From NCBI RefSeq assembly GCF_900215605.1, contig NZ_OBEL01000006.1, positions 1 to 64,000 on the forward strand: a stretch of DNA of 64,000 nt, given 5' to 3'. A program made the position numbers and the translations under genes. Source of the DNA: Cohaesibacter gelatinilyticus. GTDB taxonomy: Bacteria > Pseudomonadota > Alphaproteobacteria > Rhizobiales > Cohaesibacteraceae. The notes beneath the pieces are model-generated. The model did no database searches. It saw only the letters and a list, made by a program, of their open reading frames with translations, and was not told where the DNA came from. Shown here piece after piece: positions 30,439-37,922 of the stretch; position 1 is the first letter of the stretch; each line of letters starts with the position of its first letter.

Positions 30439-32175
30439 ATGGCGGACACTGCAAAACGGGTGAAAAAGCGCTTCGTATCTGCATATCTAGCAGTAGTACT
30501 GGCCCTTTACACCCTAGCCCCATTAGGGGTGACAGTTGCGTGGACCGGCGCTCATGCCGCCCAGTCTTCAGCACAATCATCGCAACCGGCACAGACAAGC
30601 CAATTGCAACTATCTGGCAAGAAGCCAGGTGGCACCGCTGACCATAGCAAATTTGAAATCCTGCAACAGGAGTTCAAGTCTGGTCCGGAAGTCACCAATG
30701 CTTGCCTCAGCTGCCATACTGAAGCAGCAGATCAGATCCACGATTCCATTCACTGGAAATGGGAATATACCAATCCCACCACCGGCCAGACCCTTGGCAA
30801 GAAAAGCGTCATCAATGCTTTTTGCGGCAATGTGGCATCCAATGAGCCACGCTGCACCTCTTGCCATGCAGGCTATGGTTGGACCGATGTGCGCAAACCA
30901 CCACCAAGCGAACCTGAAGCCGTTGACTGTTTGGTCTGCCACGCTGAAACCGCAAAATATTCCAAATTCCCGACCAAGGCAGGCCATCCACTGTATGAAC
31001 CCGCTCCTTGGAAAGGCAAAATCAAGCAACCGCCCAATCTCTCCAAGGCTGCCATGTCCGTGCGCAATCCGCAGCGCGAGAATTGCGGCTCCTGTCACTA
31101 TTATGGTGGTGGTGGCGATGCGGTAAAGCATGGCGATCTGGACAGCTCGTTGAACCATCCTGGCAAGGAACTGGATGTTCATATGCAGGAAGACGGATTG
31201 AACATGGCCTGTACGGCCTGTCACTCCGGCTCCGGTCACCAATGGCCAGGCTCCCGCTATGGCAGCTCTGCTGAGAGCAATGTCGAAAAAGGCAAGGATG
31301 CCAAGAAAGCGCCAACTGCCAAGATGGCCAAGATGGGACATATGGCGGAGACTGCTTCTTGCGAAAGCTGTCATTCAGACAAACCCCATCCGGGCAACAA
31401 TCTCAAAGCCATCAAGCTGAACAACCACACCGACACAATTGCTTGTCAAACCTGCCATATCCCGGAATTTGCCCGTGGTGGCGTTGCCACCAAGACCAAA
31501 TGGGATTGGTCAACCGCTGGCAAGTTGAAGGATGGCAAGCCATTCAAGATCATGGATGACCACGGCCATCCAAGCTACATGTCCCAAAAGGGCAACTTCG
31601 AATATGGCGAGAATATCCAACCATACTATGCCTGGTATAATGGCAACTTCCAGTACAAGCTGGTCGACGACAAGATCGACCCAACCAAAACGGTCGAGCT
31701 GAACGAAATCCTGGGCGCACCAAATGACGGTCAATCCAAAATCTGGCCCTTCAAGCGCATGGAAACTCGTCAGCCCTACGACGTTGAGAAAAGCCAACTG
31801 GTCTATACCCATGTCTTTGGCAAGGATGACACATCGCTTTGGACCAACTTCGATTGGCCAAAAGCCATTCAAGCGGGCATGGATTATTCCGGTCACGATT
31901 ATTCCGGAAAATTCGACTTTGTCGACACAAACATGTTCTGGCCCATCACCCATATGGTGGCTCCGAAGGAAAAAGCCGTCGATTGTCAGGAATGCCATAC
32001 CAGGAATGGCCGCATGGCAGGCATTGAAGGGGTCTATATCCCCGGTCGCGACAGCTTCAAATGGCTCGACTGGTTGGGATATCTCGCCTTTGGCCTGACC
32101 ATCCTGGGCGTCTTGCTCCATGGCCTGTTGCGCTTCGTTCTGCGCAATCGCAAACCAATCACTCGGGAAGGATAA
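30439..32175 (+). CDS. Octaheme cytochrome c (tetrathionate reductase family)
   Basis: A 578-residue exported multihaem cytochrome. A signal segment (residues about 10-37, ending HAAQ) is followed by eight CxxCH haem sites: CLSCH, CTSCH, CLVCH, CGSCH, CTACH, CESCH, CQTCH and CQECH. A C-terminal membrane helix (about 548-568) anchors it. The layout matches the octaheme tetrathionate reductase (OTR) family, whose Shewanella member reduces tetrathionate, nitrite and hydroxylamine in vitro; the true substrate here is unknown. The ATG at 30439 follows GGAGG; upstream in-frame codons are rejected. The cytochrome b gene begins 5 bp later. Confidence 0.92.
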   Translation: MADTAKRVKKRFVSAYLAVVLALYTLAPLGVTVAWTGAHAAQSSAQSSQPAQTSQLQLSGKKPGGTADHSKFEILQQEFKSGPEVTNACLSCHTEAADQIHDSIHWKWEYTNPTTGQTLGKKSVINAFCGNVASNEPRCTSCHAGYGWTDVRKPPPSEPEAVDCLVCHAETAKYSKFPTKAGHPLYEPAPWKGKIKQPPNLSKAAMSVRNPQRENCGSCHYYGGGGDAVKHGDLDSSLNHPGKELDVHMQEDGLNMACTACHSGSGHQWPGSRYGSSAESNVEKGKDAKKAPTAKMAKMGHMAETASCESCHSDKPHPGNNLKAIKLNNHTDTIACQTCHIPEFARGGVATKTKWDWSTAGKLKDGKPFKIMDDHGHPSYMSQKGNFEYGENIQPYYAWYNGNFQYKLVDDKIDPTKTVELNEILGAPNDGQSKIWPFKRMETRQPYDVEKSQLVYTHVFGKDDTSLWTNFDWPKAIQAGMDYSGHDYSGKFDFVDTNMFWPITHMVAPKEKAVDCQECHTRNGRMAGIEGVYIPGRDSFKWLDWLGYLAFGLTILGVLLHGLLRFVLRNRKPITREG

Positions 32176-32179
32176 CATC

Positions 32180-32887
32180 ATGACTGACATTGCATCCATT
32201 CCGCAAGCCAATGAGGCATCAGAGCTGAACACGACAAAGCGTGCAGTGAAAATCTATACCCGCTACGAGCGGTTCTGGCATTGGTCTCAAGCCCTGCTGA
32301 TCTTCATTCTGGCCTTCACCGGCTTCAATCTGCATGGCACGATCGGAGTGATCCCGTTCCCACAAGCGGTCATGCTTCATACCTTCGGGGCCATTGCTCT
32401 GATTGTTCTTTGGACCTTCACCACCTTCTGGAATTTCACCACCGGTCAATGGCGTCATTACCTGCCCAATAACAAGGGTCTGTTCGACGTCATAAAATTC
32501 TATGCCATTGGGATTTTGACCGGGGCACCTCACCCTTATTCCAAGAGCCTGAAGCGCAAACAGAATGCCCTTCAGTCGCTGGCCTATCTGACCTTCATGG
32601 TCATCATCGGCCCAGCTCTGTGGTTGTCAGGCCTGGCGTATCTGTTCTATTCCGCCTGGTCACATATCGATGGTGCCAATACCATCTTTCAGGGCGTTGC
32701 CTTCATTCATACGGCAGCTGCCTTCCTGATGATCACGTTCGTTGCAATCCATATCTATATGACCACAACGGGCAAGACGGTCTTCCATTACATCAAGACC
32801 ATGGTCACCGGTTATGAGAATATCGAGCTGACCGAGGCAGAAGAAGCCTATCTGGAAGAGCAGGAGCCGGACAAGTTACGCAAGTAA
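32180..32887 (+). CDS. Cytochrome b561-type membrane subunit
   Basis: A 235-residue membrane cytochrome b with about four to five helices and histidines placed as haem ligands (RFWHWSQALL, MLHTFGAI, AFIHTAAAF, VAIHIYM). The type resembles the b subunits of thiosulfate reductase and formate dehydrogenase, which oxidise or reduce quinol and pass electrons to a periplasmic partner. The C-terminus is acidic and cytoplasmic. AAGGA lies upstream, inside the end of the octaheme gene, so translation is probably coupled. Partnership with the octaheme protein is inferred from adjacency. Confidence 0.92.
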   Translation: MTDIASIPQANEASELNTTKRAVKIYTRYERFWHWSQALLIFILAFTGFNLHGTIGVIPFPQAVMLHTFGAIALIVLWTFTTFWNFTTGQWRHYLPNNKGLFDVIKFYAIGILTGAPHPYSKSLKRKQNALQSLAYLTFMVIIGPALWLSGLAYLFYSAWSHIDGANTIFQGVAFIHTAAAFLMITFVAIHIYMTTTGKTVFHYIKTMVTGYENIELTEAEEAYLEEQEPDKLRK

Positions 32888-32916
32888 CCTCCTCCCCCAA
32901 GACATACAGAGAAGAC

Positions 32917-32948
32917 AAAAGGCCGCCGGATTACTCCGGCGGCCTTTT
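32917..32948. terminator. Terminator of the octaheme/cytochrome b operon
   Basis: A 14-bp perfect stem (AAAAGGCCGCCGGA with TCCGGCGGCCTTTT) and a 4-nt loop lie 30 bp after the cytochrome b stop. A/T flanks on both sides allow use by the converging DUF2892 gene. Confidence 0.92.
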
Positions 32949-32970
32949 CAATATCAGCTCCAAGCAATGT

Positions 32971-33174
32971 TTATTTGAAAGCTGTACCAGGCTTCACGCC
33001 AAGTTTCTTCATGATGATGGCGGCAGGGCACCAACCAGTAAAGGCAGACTGCAAAAGATTGGCACCGACAAAGACGGTGAACCAGAAGAAAGCCGGATGC
33101 ACGAACTGGGTCAAAACAACAGACACCAAAATCATCACCCCGGCAAACGCAAACATGCTGCGATCAAGACACAT
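32971..33174 (-). CDS. DUF2892 small membrane protein
   Basis: A 67-residue protein with two hydrophobic helices (about 7-25 and 28-45) and the family signature LLQSAFTGWCPAAIIMKKLG. DUF2892 segments also occur fused to rhodanese in YgaP-like sulfur-handling proteins. GGAG lies 8 nt before the ATG. It sits beside the octaheme operon, which would suit a sulfur link, but there is no direct evidence. Confidence 0.88.
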   Translation of the reverse strand: MCLDRSMFAFAGVMILVSVVLTQFVHPAFFWFTVFVGANLLQSAFTGWCPAAIIMKKLGVKPGTAFK

Positions 33175-33413
33175 GGGTTAACTCCAAATAGTTTCAAACT
33201 TTCGAAATTAACTAGCAAATAATCACACACACGTAAAGCTGCTTTACGCACTCCTCCTACACACTGCGAATTGATCAGGGTGTATTCAGCTTAGGCTTGT
33301 TGCCCCAAAATGGTCACAAAAACTGTCCGCTTTGGCCATGATTGCCGCAAAAGACAGCCCCATTCGCTTGTTTATATGGCTTATTGTCATCATAAGAATA
33401 AGCGGAACTTGTC

Positions 33414-35858
33414 ATGCCCAATCAATTGCCAAAACGAAAATCAAGAAAACGCCACTCCATTGATCTGTCTGCCAAGCGAAAACGCGAAAGATCCATTTCC
33501 AAAGGCTTCAAGATCTGGGCAATTGTTTATGCAAGCATGATGGCAACCGGCTTTGTTGTCGCTTCCAATCCCGCTCATTCCGCCACCGGTCACCCCCAAC
33601 TGGCGAGCCAGCCTGATGCCCAAACCATGCCTCGTCTGGTAACACCCAATGACATGCAAACCGGTGCCCTTTTGTTTGAAAGCAAGGAGCCCGGCCGCTA
33701 TATCGAAGCCCCACGTGTGGCCAGTGACATCAAAGTCGATGTTACCGGCCCCATCGCCAGAACCATCATCACGCAGAAATTCCTCAACCCATCCGACGCA
33801 TGGCTGGAAGGTGTCTATGTCTTCCCGCTGCCAACGGATTCTGCGGTTGACCAGTTGCGCATGAAGATTGGTGATCGATATATCGAAGGCATCATCAAGA
33901 AAAAACTTGAAGCCAGAGAAATTTACGAGAAAGCCAAGCGTGAAGGCAAAAAAGCTTCGCTGCTGGAACAGAACCGTCCAAACATCTTCACCAACAGCGT
34001 TGCCAATATCGGTCCGGGAGAGAGCATCACCGTTCAGATCGAATATCAACAGACCATCCAGCGCTCCGCTAATACGTTCTCCCTGCGCGTGCCGTTGGTT
34101 GTTGCACCCCGCTATAATCCTGCAGCAAAACCGCTGAAGCCAAGCGTTGACTACACATCTGACAAAGTAGATGGCTCCGGCTGGGGTAGCACCGATCCCG
34201 TACCAGACCGTGATGCCATCACTTCTCCAGTTCTCGATCCTGAAACCGAGCCCAAAACCAATCCGGTCACCCTCTCGGTCGATCTCAAAGCCGGTTTTGC
34301 TCTTGCCGATGTCACATCCGAGAACCACAAGGTCAATATCGCCAATGAAAGCGAGAGCGAGTTAAAGCTCTCTCTTGCCAAGGAGGCCGTTCCCGCAGAT
34401 CGCGATTTTGTCTTGAGCTGGAAAAGCAAGCCGGGCAAAACACCGCAAATCGGCCTGTTCAAACAGACCTTCACACCAAAATCCGATAGTGAAGCAAGCA
34501 AAAAGGCAAGCGAGGACTATCTACTCGCCTATATCACACCACCATACAAATTGGTTGAGGGCCTCGCTCAACCAGCTCGCGACATCACCTTCGTAATCGA
34601 TAATTCCGGTTCCATGGCGGGGCCCTCCATGGAACAGGCAAAAGCCAGTTTGATTTCAGCACTGCAGAAATTGAAGCCACATGATCGCTTCAATGTCATC
34701 CGCTTCAACCATGAAATGGATCAGCTATTCCTGCAGCCAGTCGCAGTCAACGCCACCAATATAGCGCAAGCCACAGGCTGGGTTCAGGCATTGAAAGCCG
34801 AAGGTGGTACGGAGATGGCAACCGCCATGCAGCAAGCATTGCTGGATGCAGATCCGAAAGCTCCAACTCTGCGTCAGGTGGTTTTCCTGACCGACGGTGC
34901 CATCGGCAATGAAAGACAATTGTTTGAAATCATCAAACAAGGTAAAGGCCGCTCTCGTATCTTCACGGTCGGCATTGGTTCTGCCCCCAACACCTTCTTC
35001 ATGACCCGCGCAGCTGAAGAGGGCAAAGGCACCTTCACTCATATCAACTCGGTCACTGACGTGAAAAGCAAGATGGCGGAACTGTTCGCCAAGCTCTCCA
35101 ACCCTGTCGCCACCGATCTGGCTCTGAGCATGACCAATGCCAAGGATGCCGAGATCGCCCCCAATCCCCTACCCGATCTGTATCTTGGCGACCCTCTGGT
35201 CGTTGCCATCAAGGCCAAGGATCTGGGATCAGACATGACCCTGACCGGACGCTTTGATAATCAGCCTTGGTCAGTGAAGCTGGATCTCAGCAAAGCAGCA
35301 GATTCAAACGCGATCGACAAACTGTGGGCCCGCCGCAAGATCCGTCAGCTGGAAAGTGATCGCCTGCTTTCCAATCAATATGAAATCATCGACAAGGCAA
35401 TCGAGAAATTGGGCTTGGATCATCATCTGGTCACCCGTCTCACAAGTCTCGTAGCTGTCGATGTCACTCCATCTCGCCCAAGCGGAGAAGAATTGAACAG
35501 CAAAAAAGTTCCTTTGAATTTGCCGGACGGTTGGCAGTTCGACAAGATCTTCGACGAGGCACCAGGCAAAACTCCTGCCCCAACCACGGCTCCAAATACT
35601 CCTGCAAGTGCAGACCCGCAGATCGAAGCTGCATTGGAAGCCGCGCCGCAGCAAATGGCTCTATTCTCTCAAGCCACCCCGATGCTGGCGCGCAAGGCAG
35701 CACCACCAACAGCAGGCACGGCACAACTTGGCAGTCAGAAACGTTCCATTCCACTGCCACGCACAGCAACCAACGCTCAGATCGCGCTTTACAGTGGTCT
35801 CTCCCTGATGATCTTCGGTCTGTTCCTTGCCTGGCGCAACCGCAGACCGACAGCCTGA
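33414..35858 (+). CDS. VIT/vWA surface protein with sortase motif
   Basis: An 814-residue predicted surface protein. An Arg/Lys-rich N-terminus leads into a signal segment (about 34-58). A VIT domain follows (from about 65, with RTIITQKFLNPSDAWLEGVY as separate motifs), then a von Willebrand factor A domain whose MIDAS is D396-x-S398-x-S400. The C-terminus is a sorting signal: LPRTA at 781-785, a hydrophobic helix and the basic tail RNRRPT. This matches the marine proteobacterial sortase-target family, with its dedicated sortase directly downstream. The vWA domain implies metal-dependent adhesion; the ligand is unknown. Confidence 0.93.
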   Translation: MPNQLPKRKSRKRHSIDLSAKRKRERSISKGFKIWAIVYASMMATGFVVASNPAHSATGHPQLASQPDAQTMPRLVTPNDMQTGALLFESKEPGRYIEAPRVASDIKVDVTGPIARTIITQKFLNPSDAWLEGVYVFPLPTDSAVDQLRMKIGDRYIEGIIKKKLEAREIYEKAKREGKKASLLEQNRPNIFTNSVANIGPGESITVQIEYQQTIQRSANTFSLRVPLVVAPRYNPAAKPLKPSVDYTSDKVDGSGWGSTDPVPDRDAITSPVLDPETEPKTNPVTLSVDLKAGFALADVTSENHKVNIANESESELKLSLAKEAVPADRDFVLSWKSKPGKTPQIGLFKQTFTPKSDSEASKKASEDYLLAYITPPYKLVEGLAQPARDITFVIDNSGSMAGPSMEQAKASLISALQKLKPHDRFNVIRFNHEMDQLFLQPVAVNATNIAQATGWVQALKAEGGTEMATAMQQALLDADPKAPTLRQVVFLTDGAIGNERQLFEIIKQGKGRSRIFTVGIGSAPNTFFMTRAAEEGKGTFTHINSVTDVKSKMAELFAKLSNPVATDLALSMTNAKDAEIAPNPLPDLYLGDPLVVAIKAKDLGSDMTLTGRFDNQPWSVKLDLSKAADSNAIDKLWARRKIRQLESDRLLSNQYEIIDKAIEKLGLDHHLVTRLTSLVAVDVTPSRPSGEELNSKKVPLNLPDGWQFDKIFDEAPGKTPAPTTAPNTPASADPQIEAALEAAPQQMALFSQATPMLARKAAPPTAGTAQLGSQKRSIPLPRTATNAQIALYSGLSLMIFGLFLAWRNRRPTA

Positions 35859-35875
35859 ACAGGAAATCAGATCAA

Positions 35876-36514
35876 ATGAGCTCCTCGACCCGCAACAGGC
35901 ATCATCCTCGTCAGCCCCGAAAAGTCATTCTGGGGCTGGCTGGCCTCATCACTCTCACAGGGATGATGCTTGTTGCGCATGGGCTCTGGATTCCGGCCAA
36001 AGCACAATTGGCGCAAATACTACTAGAGCGTGCTTGGGTCAAAAGTCTGCAAACGGGTCAAAATCACAAAGCTTGGAGTTGGGCCGATAGCTGGCCTGTC
36101 GCCCAACTCTCCATTCCATCTTTGGGGCTTAAATCCATCATCCTCAAAGAGGCCGGCGGTGAGGGATTGGCTTTTGGACCGGTTCTCCTCAATCAATCCG
36201 CTCAACCCGGAAGCAATGGCAGCACCATCATCTCCGCTCATCGTGATACCCATTTCAAGGCCCTGAAGGATATCAAGATCGGCGACAAGCTCTCACTCAC
36301 ATCGGCCGATGGTCAAAAATTCGATTATGAGATCACTCAATCCCGCATCGCTCAATGGGATCAATCAGGCCTCTCAGCGGACGGCTATGAACCTGAACTG
36401 GTGCTTGTGTCTTGCTGGCCGTTTGACAGCATCACCCCAACAGACCAGCGCTTCATTCTGCATGCCAAGCAGACGTCCAGAACACAGATTGCCAGCAATG
36501 CACCTGCAGATTGA
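35876..36514 (+). CDS. Class GN (proteobacterial) sortase
   Basis: A 212-residue transpeptidase with one N-terminal membrane helix (about 16-38). The catalytic residues are visible: His122 in SAHRDTHF, Cys180 in LVSCWPF and Arg192 in TDQRFIL. Each such sortase is usually paired with one VIT/vWA target, which lies 17 bp upstream here, so this is a two-gene operon. The ATG at 35876 follows AGGAAA at a somewhat long spacing; the frame is open further upstream but would overlap the target gene. What the target is joined to in a Gram-negative envelope is unknown. Confidence 0.93.
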   Translation: MSSSTRNRHHPRQPRKVILGLAGLITLTGMMLVAHGLWIPAKAQLAQILLERAWVKSLQTGQNHKAWSWADSWPVAQLSIPSLGLKSIILKEAGGEGLAFGPVLLNQSAQPGSNGSTIISAHRDTHFKALKDIKIGDKLSLTSADGQKFDYEITQSRIAQWDQSGLSADGYEPELVLVSCWPFDSITPTDQRFILHAKQTSRTQIASNAPAD

Positions 36515-36635
36515 GCGATTGACTAAAGAATATTCTTGAGCTGCCTGCAATCATGAGATAGGACAAGATCTTCCCCAACTCTCTGCGGGAAGACAAATAA
36601 CTCCCTCTTTGATTTCCGTTTTCGCAGGTGTTGCC

Positions 36636-37541
36636 ATGTCGCGTCTCACTGCCAATCTGCTGTTGCTCGTTGCTGCCATTGTCTGGGGTGCCGCCTTTGT
36701 TGCGCAATCCACGGCCATGGACAATATCGGCCCGCTTGCTTTTACGGGCATTCGTTTCCTGTTGGGAGCCTTGGCAGTTGCGCCATTTGCCTATTGGGAA
36801 TGGAAAAGAAGCCCCAACCCGATCCCGGCCAAAGGACATTATCAAGGCATTTTTGTCGGCGTCATCTTCTTCATCGCGACGATCATTCAGCAATATGGCT
36901 TCCTGACCACCACGGTCACCAATGCGGGTTTCCTGACCGCACTCTATGTGATCTTGACACCCTTGCTGAGCTTAATTCTGTTCCGTCAGGCACCAAACCC
37001 CATTATCTGGGTAATCGTCACCATCTCCCTGACTGGCACTTATCTGCTGGCAGGTGGTCTGAATGGCCTTGTTGAAGGTGACTTGCTGATGATCGCATCA
37101 GCTCTTTTCTGGGCTTTGCAGATTCTATTGCTTGGACGACTGGTCAGCACCTATGGAAATCCGCTAAGCGTCGCTTTCCTGCAATTCCTGACCTCCGGCA
37201 TCATAGGGCTGGTTCTGGGATTGATGCTCGAACCATTGTCCACGCAGAATATCGTAGGAGCTTGGAAAGAACTGCTTTATGCAGGCTTCATGTCCGTTGG
37301 GCTTGCCTTCACCCTGCAGGCAATTGCGCAGCGTTATACTGCTCCGTCCGATGCTGCTATTCTGCTTTCCACAGAAAGCCTGTTTGCCGCATTGTTTGGT
37401 GCCCTGATTCTCGGAGAAACCCTGACAGGCGACCAATGGCTTGGCTGCGCCATGATCTTTTCTTCCATTCTGCTGGTGGAATTGCTGCCACAATTCCAAA
37501 AATTCATTAAATCCAAAAAACTCGCCGAGCAAAATAACTGA
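36636..37541 (+). CDS. EamA/DMT family transporter
   Basis: A 301-residue inner-membrane protein with about ten hydrophobic segments in two EamA repeats (first about 4-135, second about 147-285). RhaT/YdcZ-like motifs such as FTGIRFLLGA and STESLFAALFGALILGE are visible. DMT carriers export or import small metabolites; the substrate cannot be predicted. The ATG at 36636 follows AGGTG; nine further in-frame codons upstream are less likely. Confidence 0.9.
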   Translation: MSRLTANLLLLVAAIVWGAAFVAQSTAMDNIGPLAFTGIRFLLGALAVAPFAYWEWKRSPNPIPAKGHYQGIFVGVIFFIATIIQQYGFLTTTVTNAGFLTALYVILTPLLSLILFRQAPNPIIWVIVTISLTGTYLLAGGLNGLVEGDLLMIASALFWALQILLLGRLVSTYGNPLSVAFLQFLTSGIIGLVLGLMLEPLSTQNIVGAWKELLYAGFMSVGLAFTLQAIAQRYTAPSDAAILLSTESLFAALFGALILGETLTGDQWLGCAMIFSSILLVELLPQFQKFIKSKKLAEQNN

Positions 37542-37584
37542 AAAGAAAAGGCTGCTTCCAACCAGAAGGTTTAAGAAGCAGCCT
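37542..37584 (-). terminator. Hairpin with minus-strand T-tract after EamA gene
   Basis: AGGCTGCTTC (37549-37558) pairs with GAAGCAGCCT (37575-37584). On the minus strand the stem runs into TTTTCTTTT, whereas on the plus strand no T-run follows. It is therefore oriented to end a minus-strand transcript, although no long minus-strand gene precedes it. It may still stabilise the EamA mRNA. Confidence 0.6.
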
Positions 37585-37676
37585 CAGTTGTCGGAATGGC
37601 AACGGAGAACCGCTTTGTCACCACTCCAGAGAGTTCCAAAATGTCGGCATCAAATATCAGCAATCAGATCCAATCT

Positions 37677-37799
37677 TCATCTGTACTGATATTTTATATA
37701 TTTCGAATATACATAATAAAAAGATCTTTTGCAAATGTCTTCAATAGTCTTAGCTGGCATCTCCGTTCCGACAGCCAGACGAGACATAAATTTCCCCAT
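37677..37799 (-). CDS. Doubtful 40-residue frame upstream of minus-strand terminator
   Basis: The frame reads MGKFMSRLAVGTEMPAKT and ends rich in Lys and Tyr (KYIKYQYR). A GGGG element precedes the second methionine (37787). The only support is position: it lies 90 bp before the minus-strand terminator in an otherwise empty, AT-rich 338-bp gap. It may equally be part of an untranslated RNA or chance. Confidence 0.2.
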   Translation of the reverse strand: MGKFMSRLAVGTEMPAKTIEDICKRSFYYVYSKYIKYQYR

Positions 37800-37922
37800 T
37801 CCTATGGAATGGCTCTTCTTATTCCCTCTTTGTTCCCTTATATTGACCGAGGTTCGCCCATCTGATGGGCAATTCTGTTTCATGCTCGCTTGATCCAATA
37901 ACCCACGAGCAAAGGGGCTTTC

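Noticed and set aside
30610-31374. A 254-codon hydrophobic-looking minus-strand frame inside the octaheme gene
   Set aside because: The plus strand carries eight CxxCH sites there; the antisense frame reflects repeated haem-site codons.
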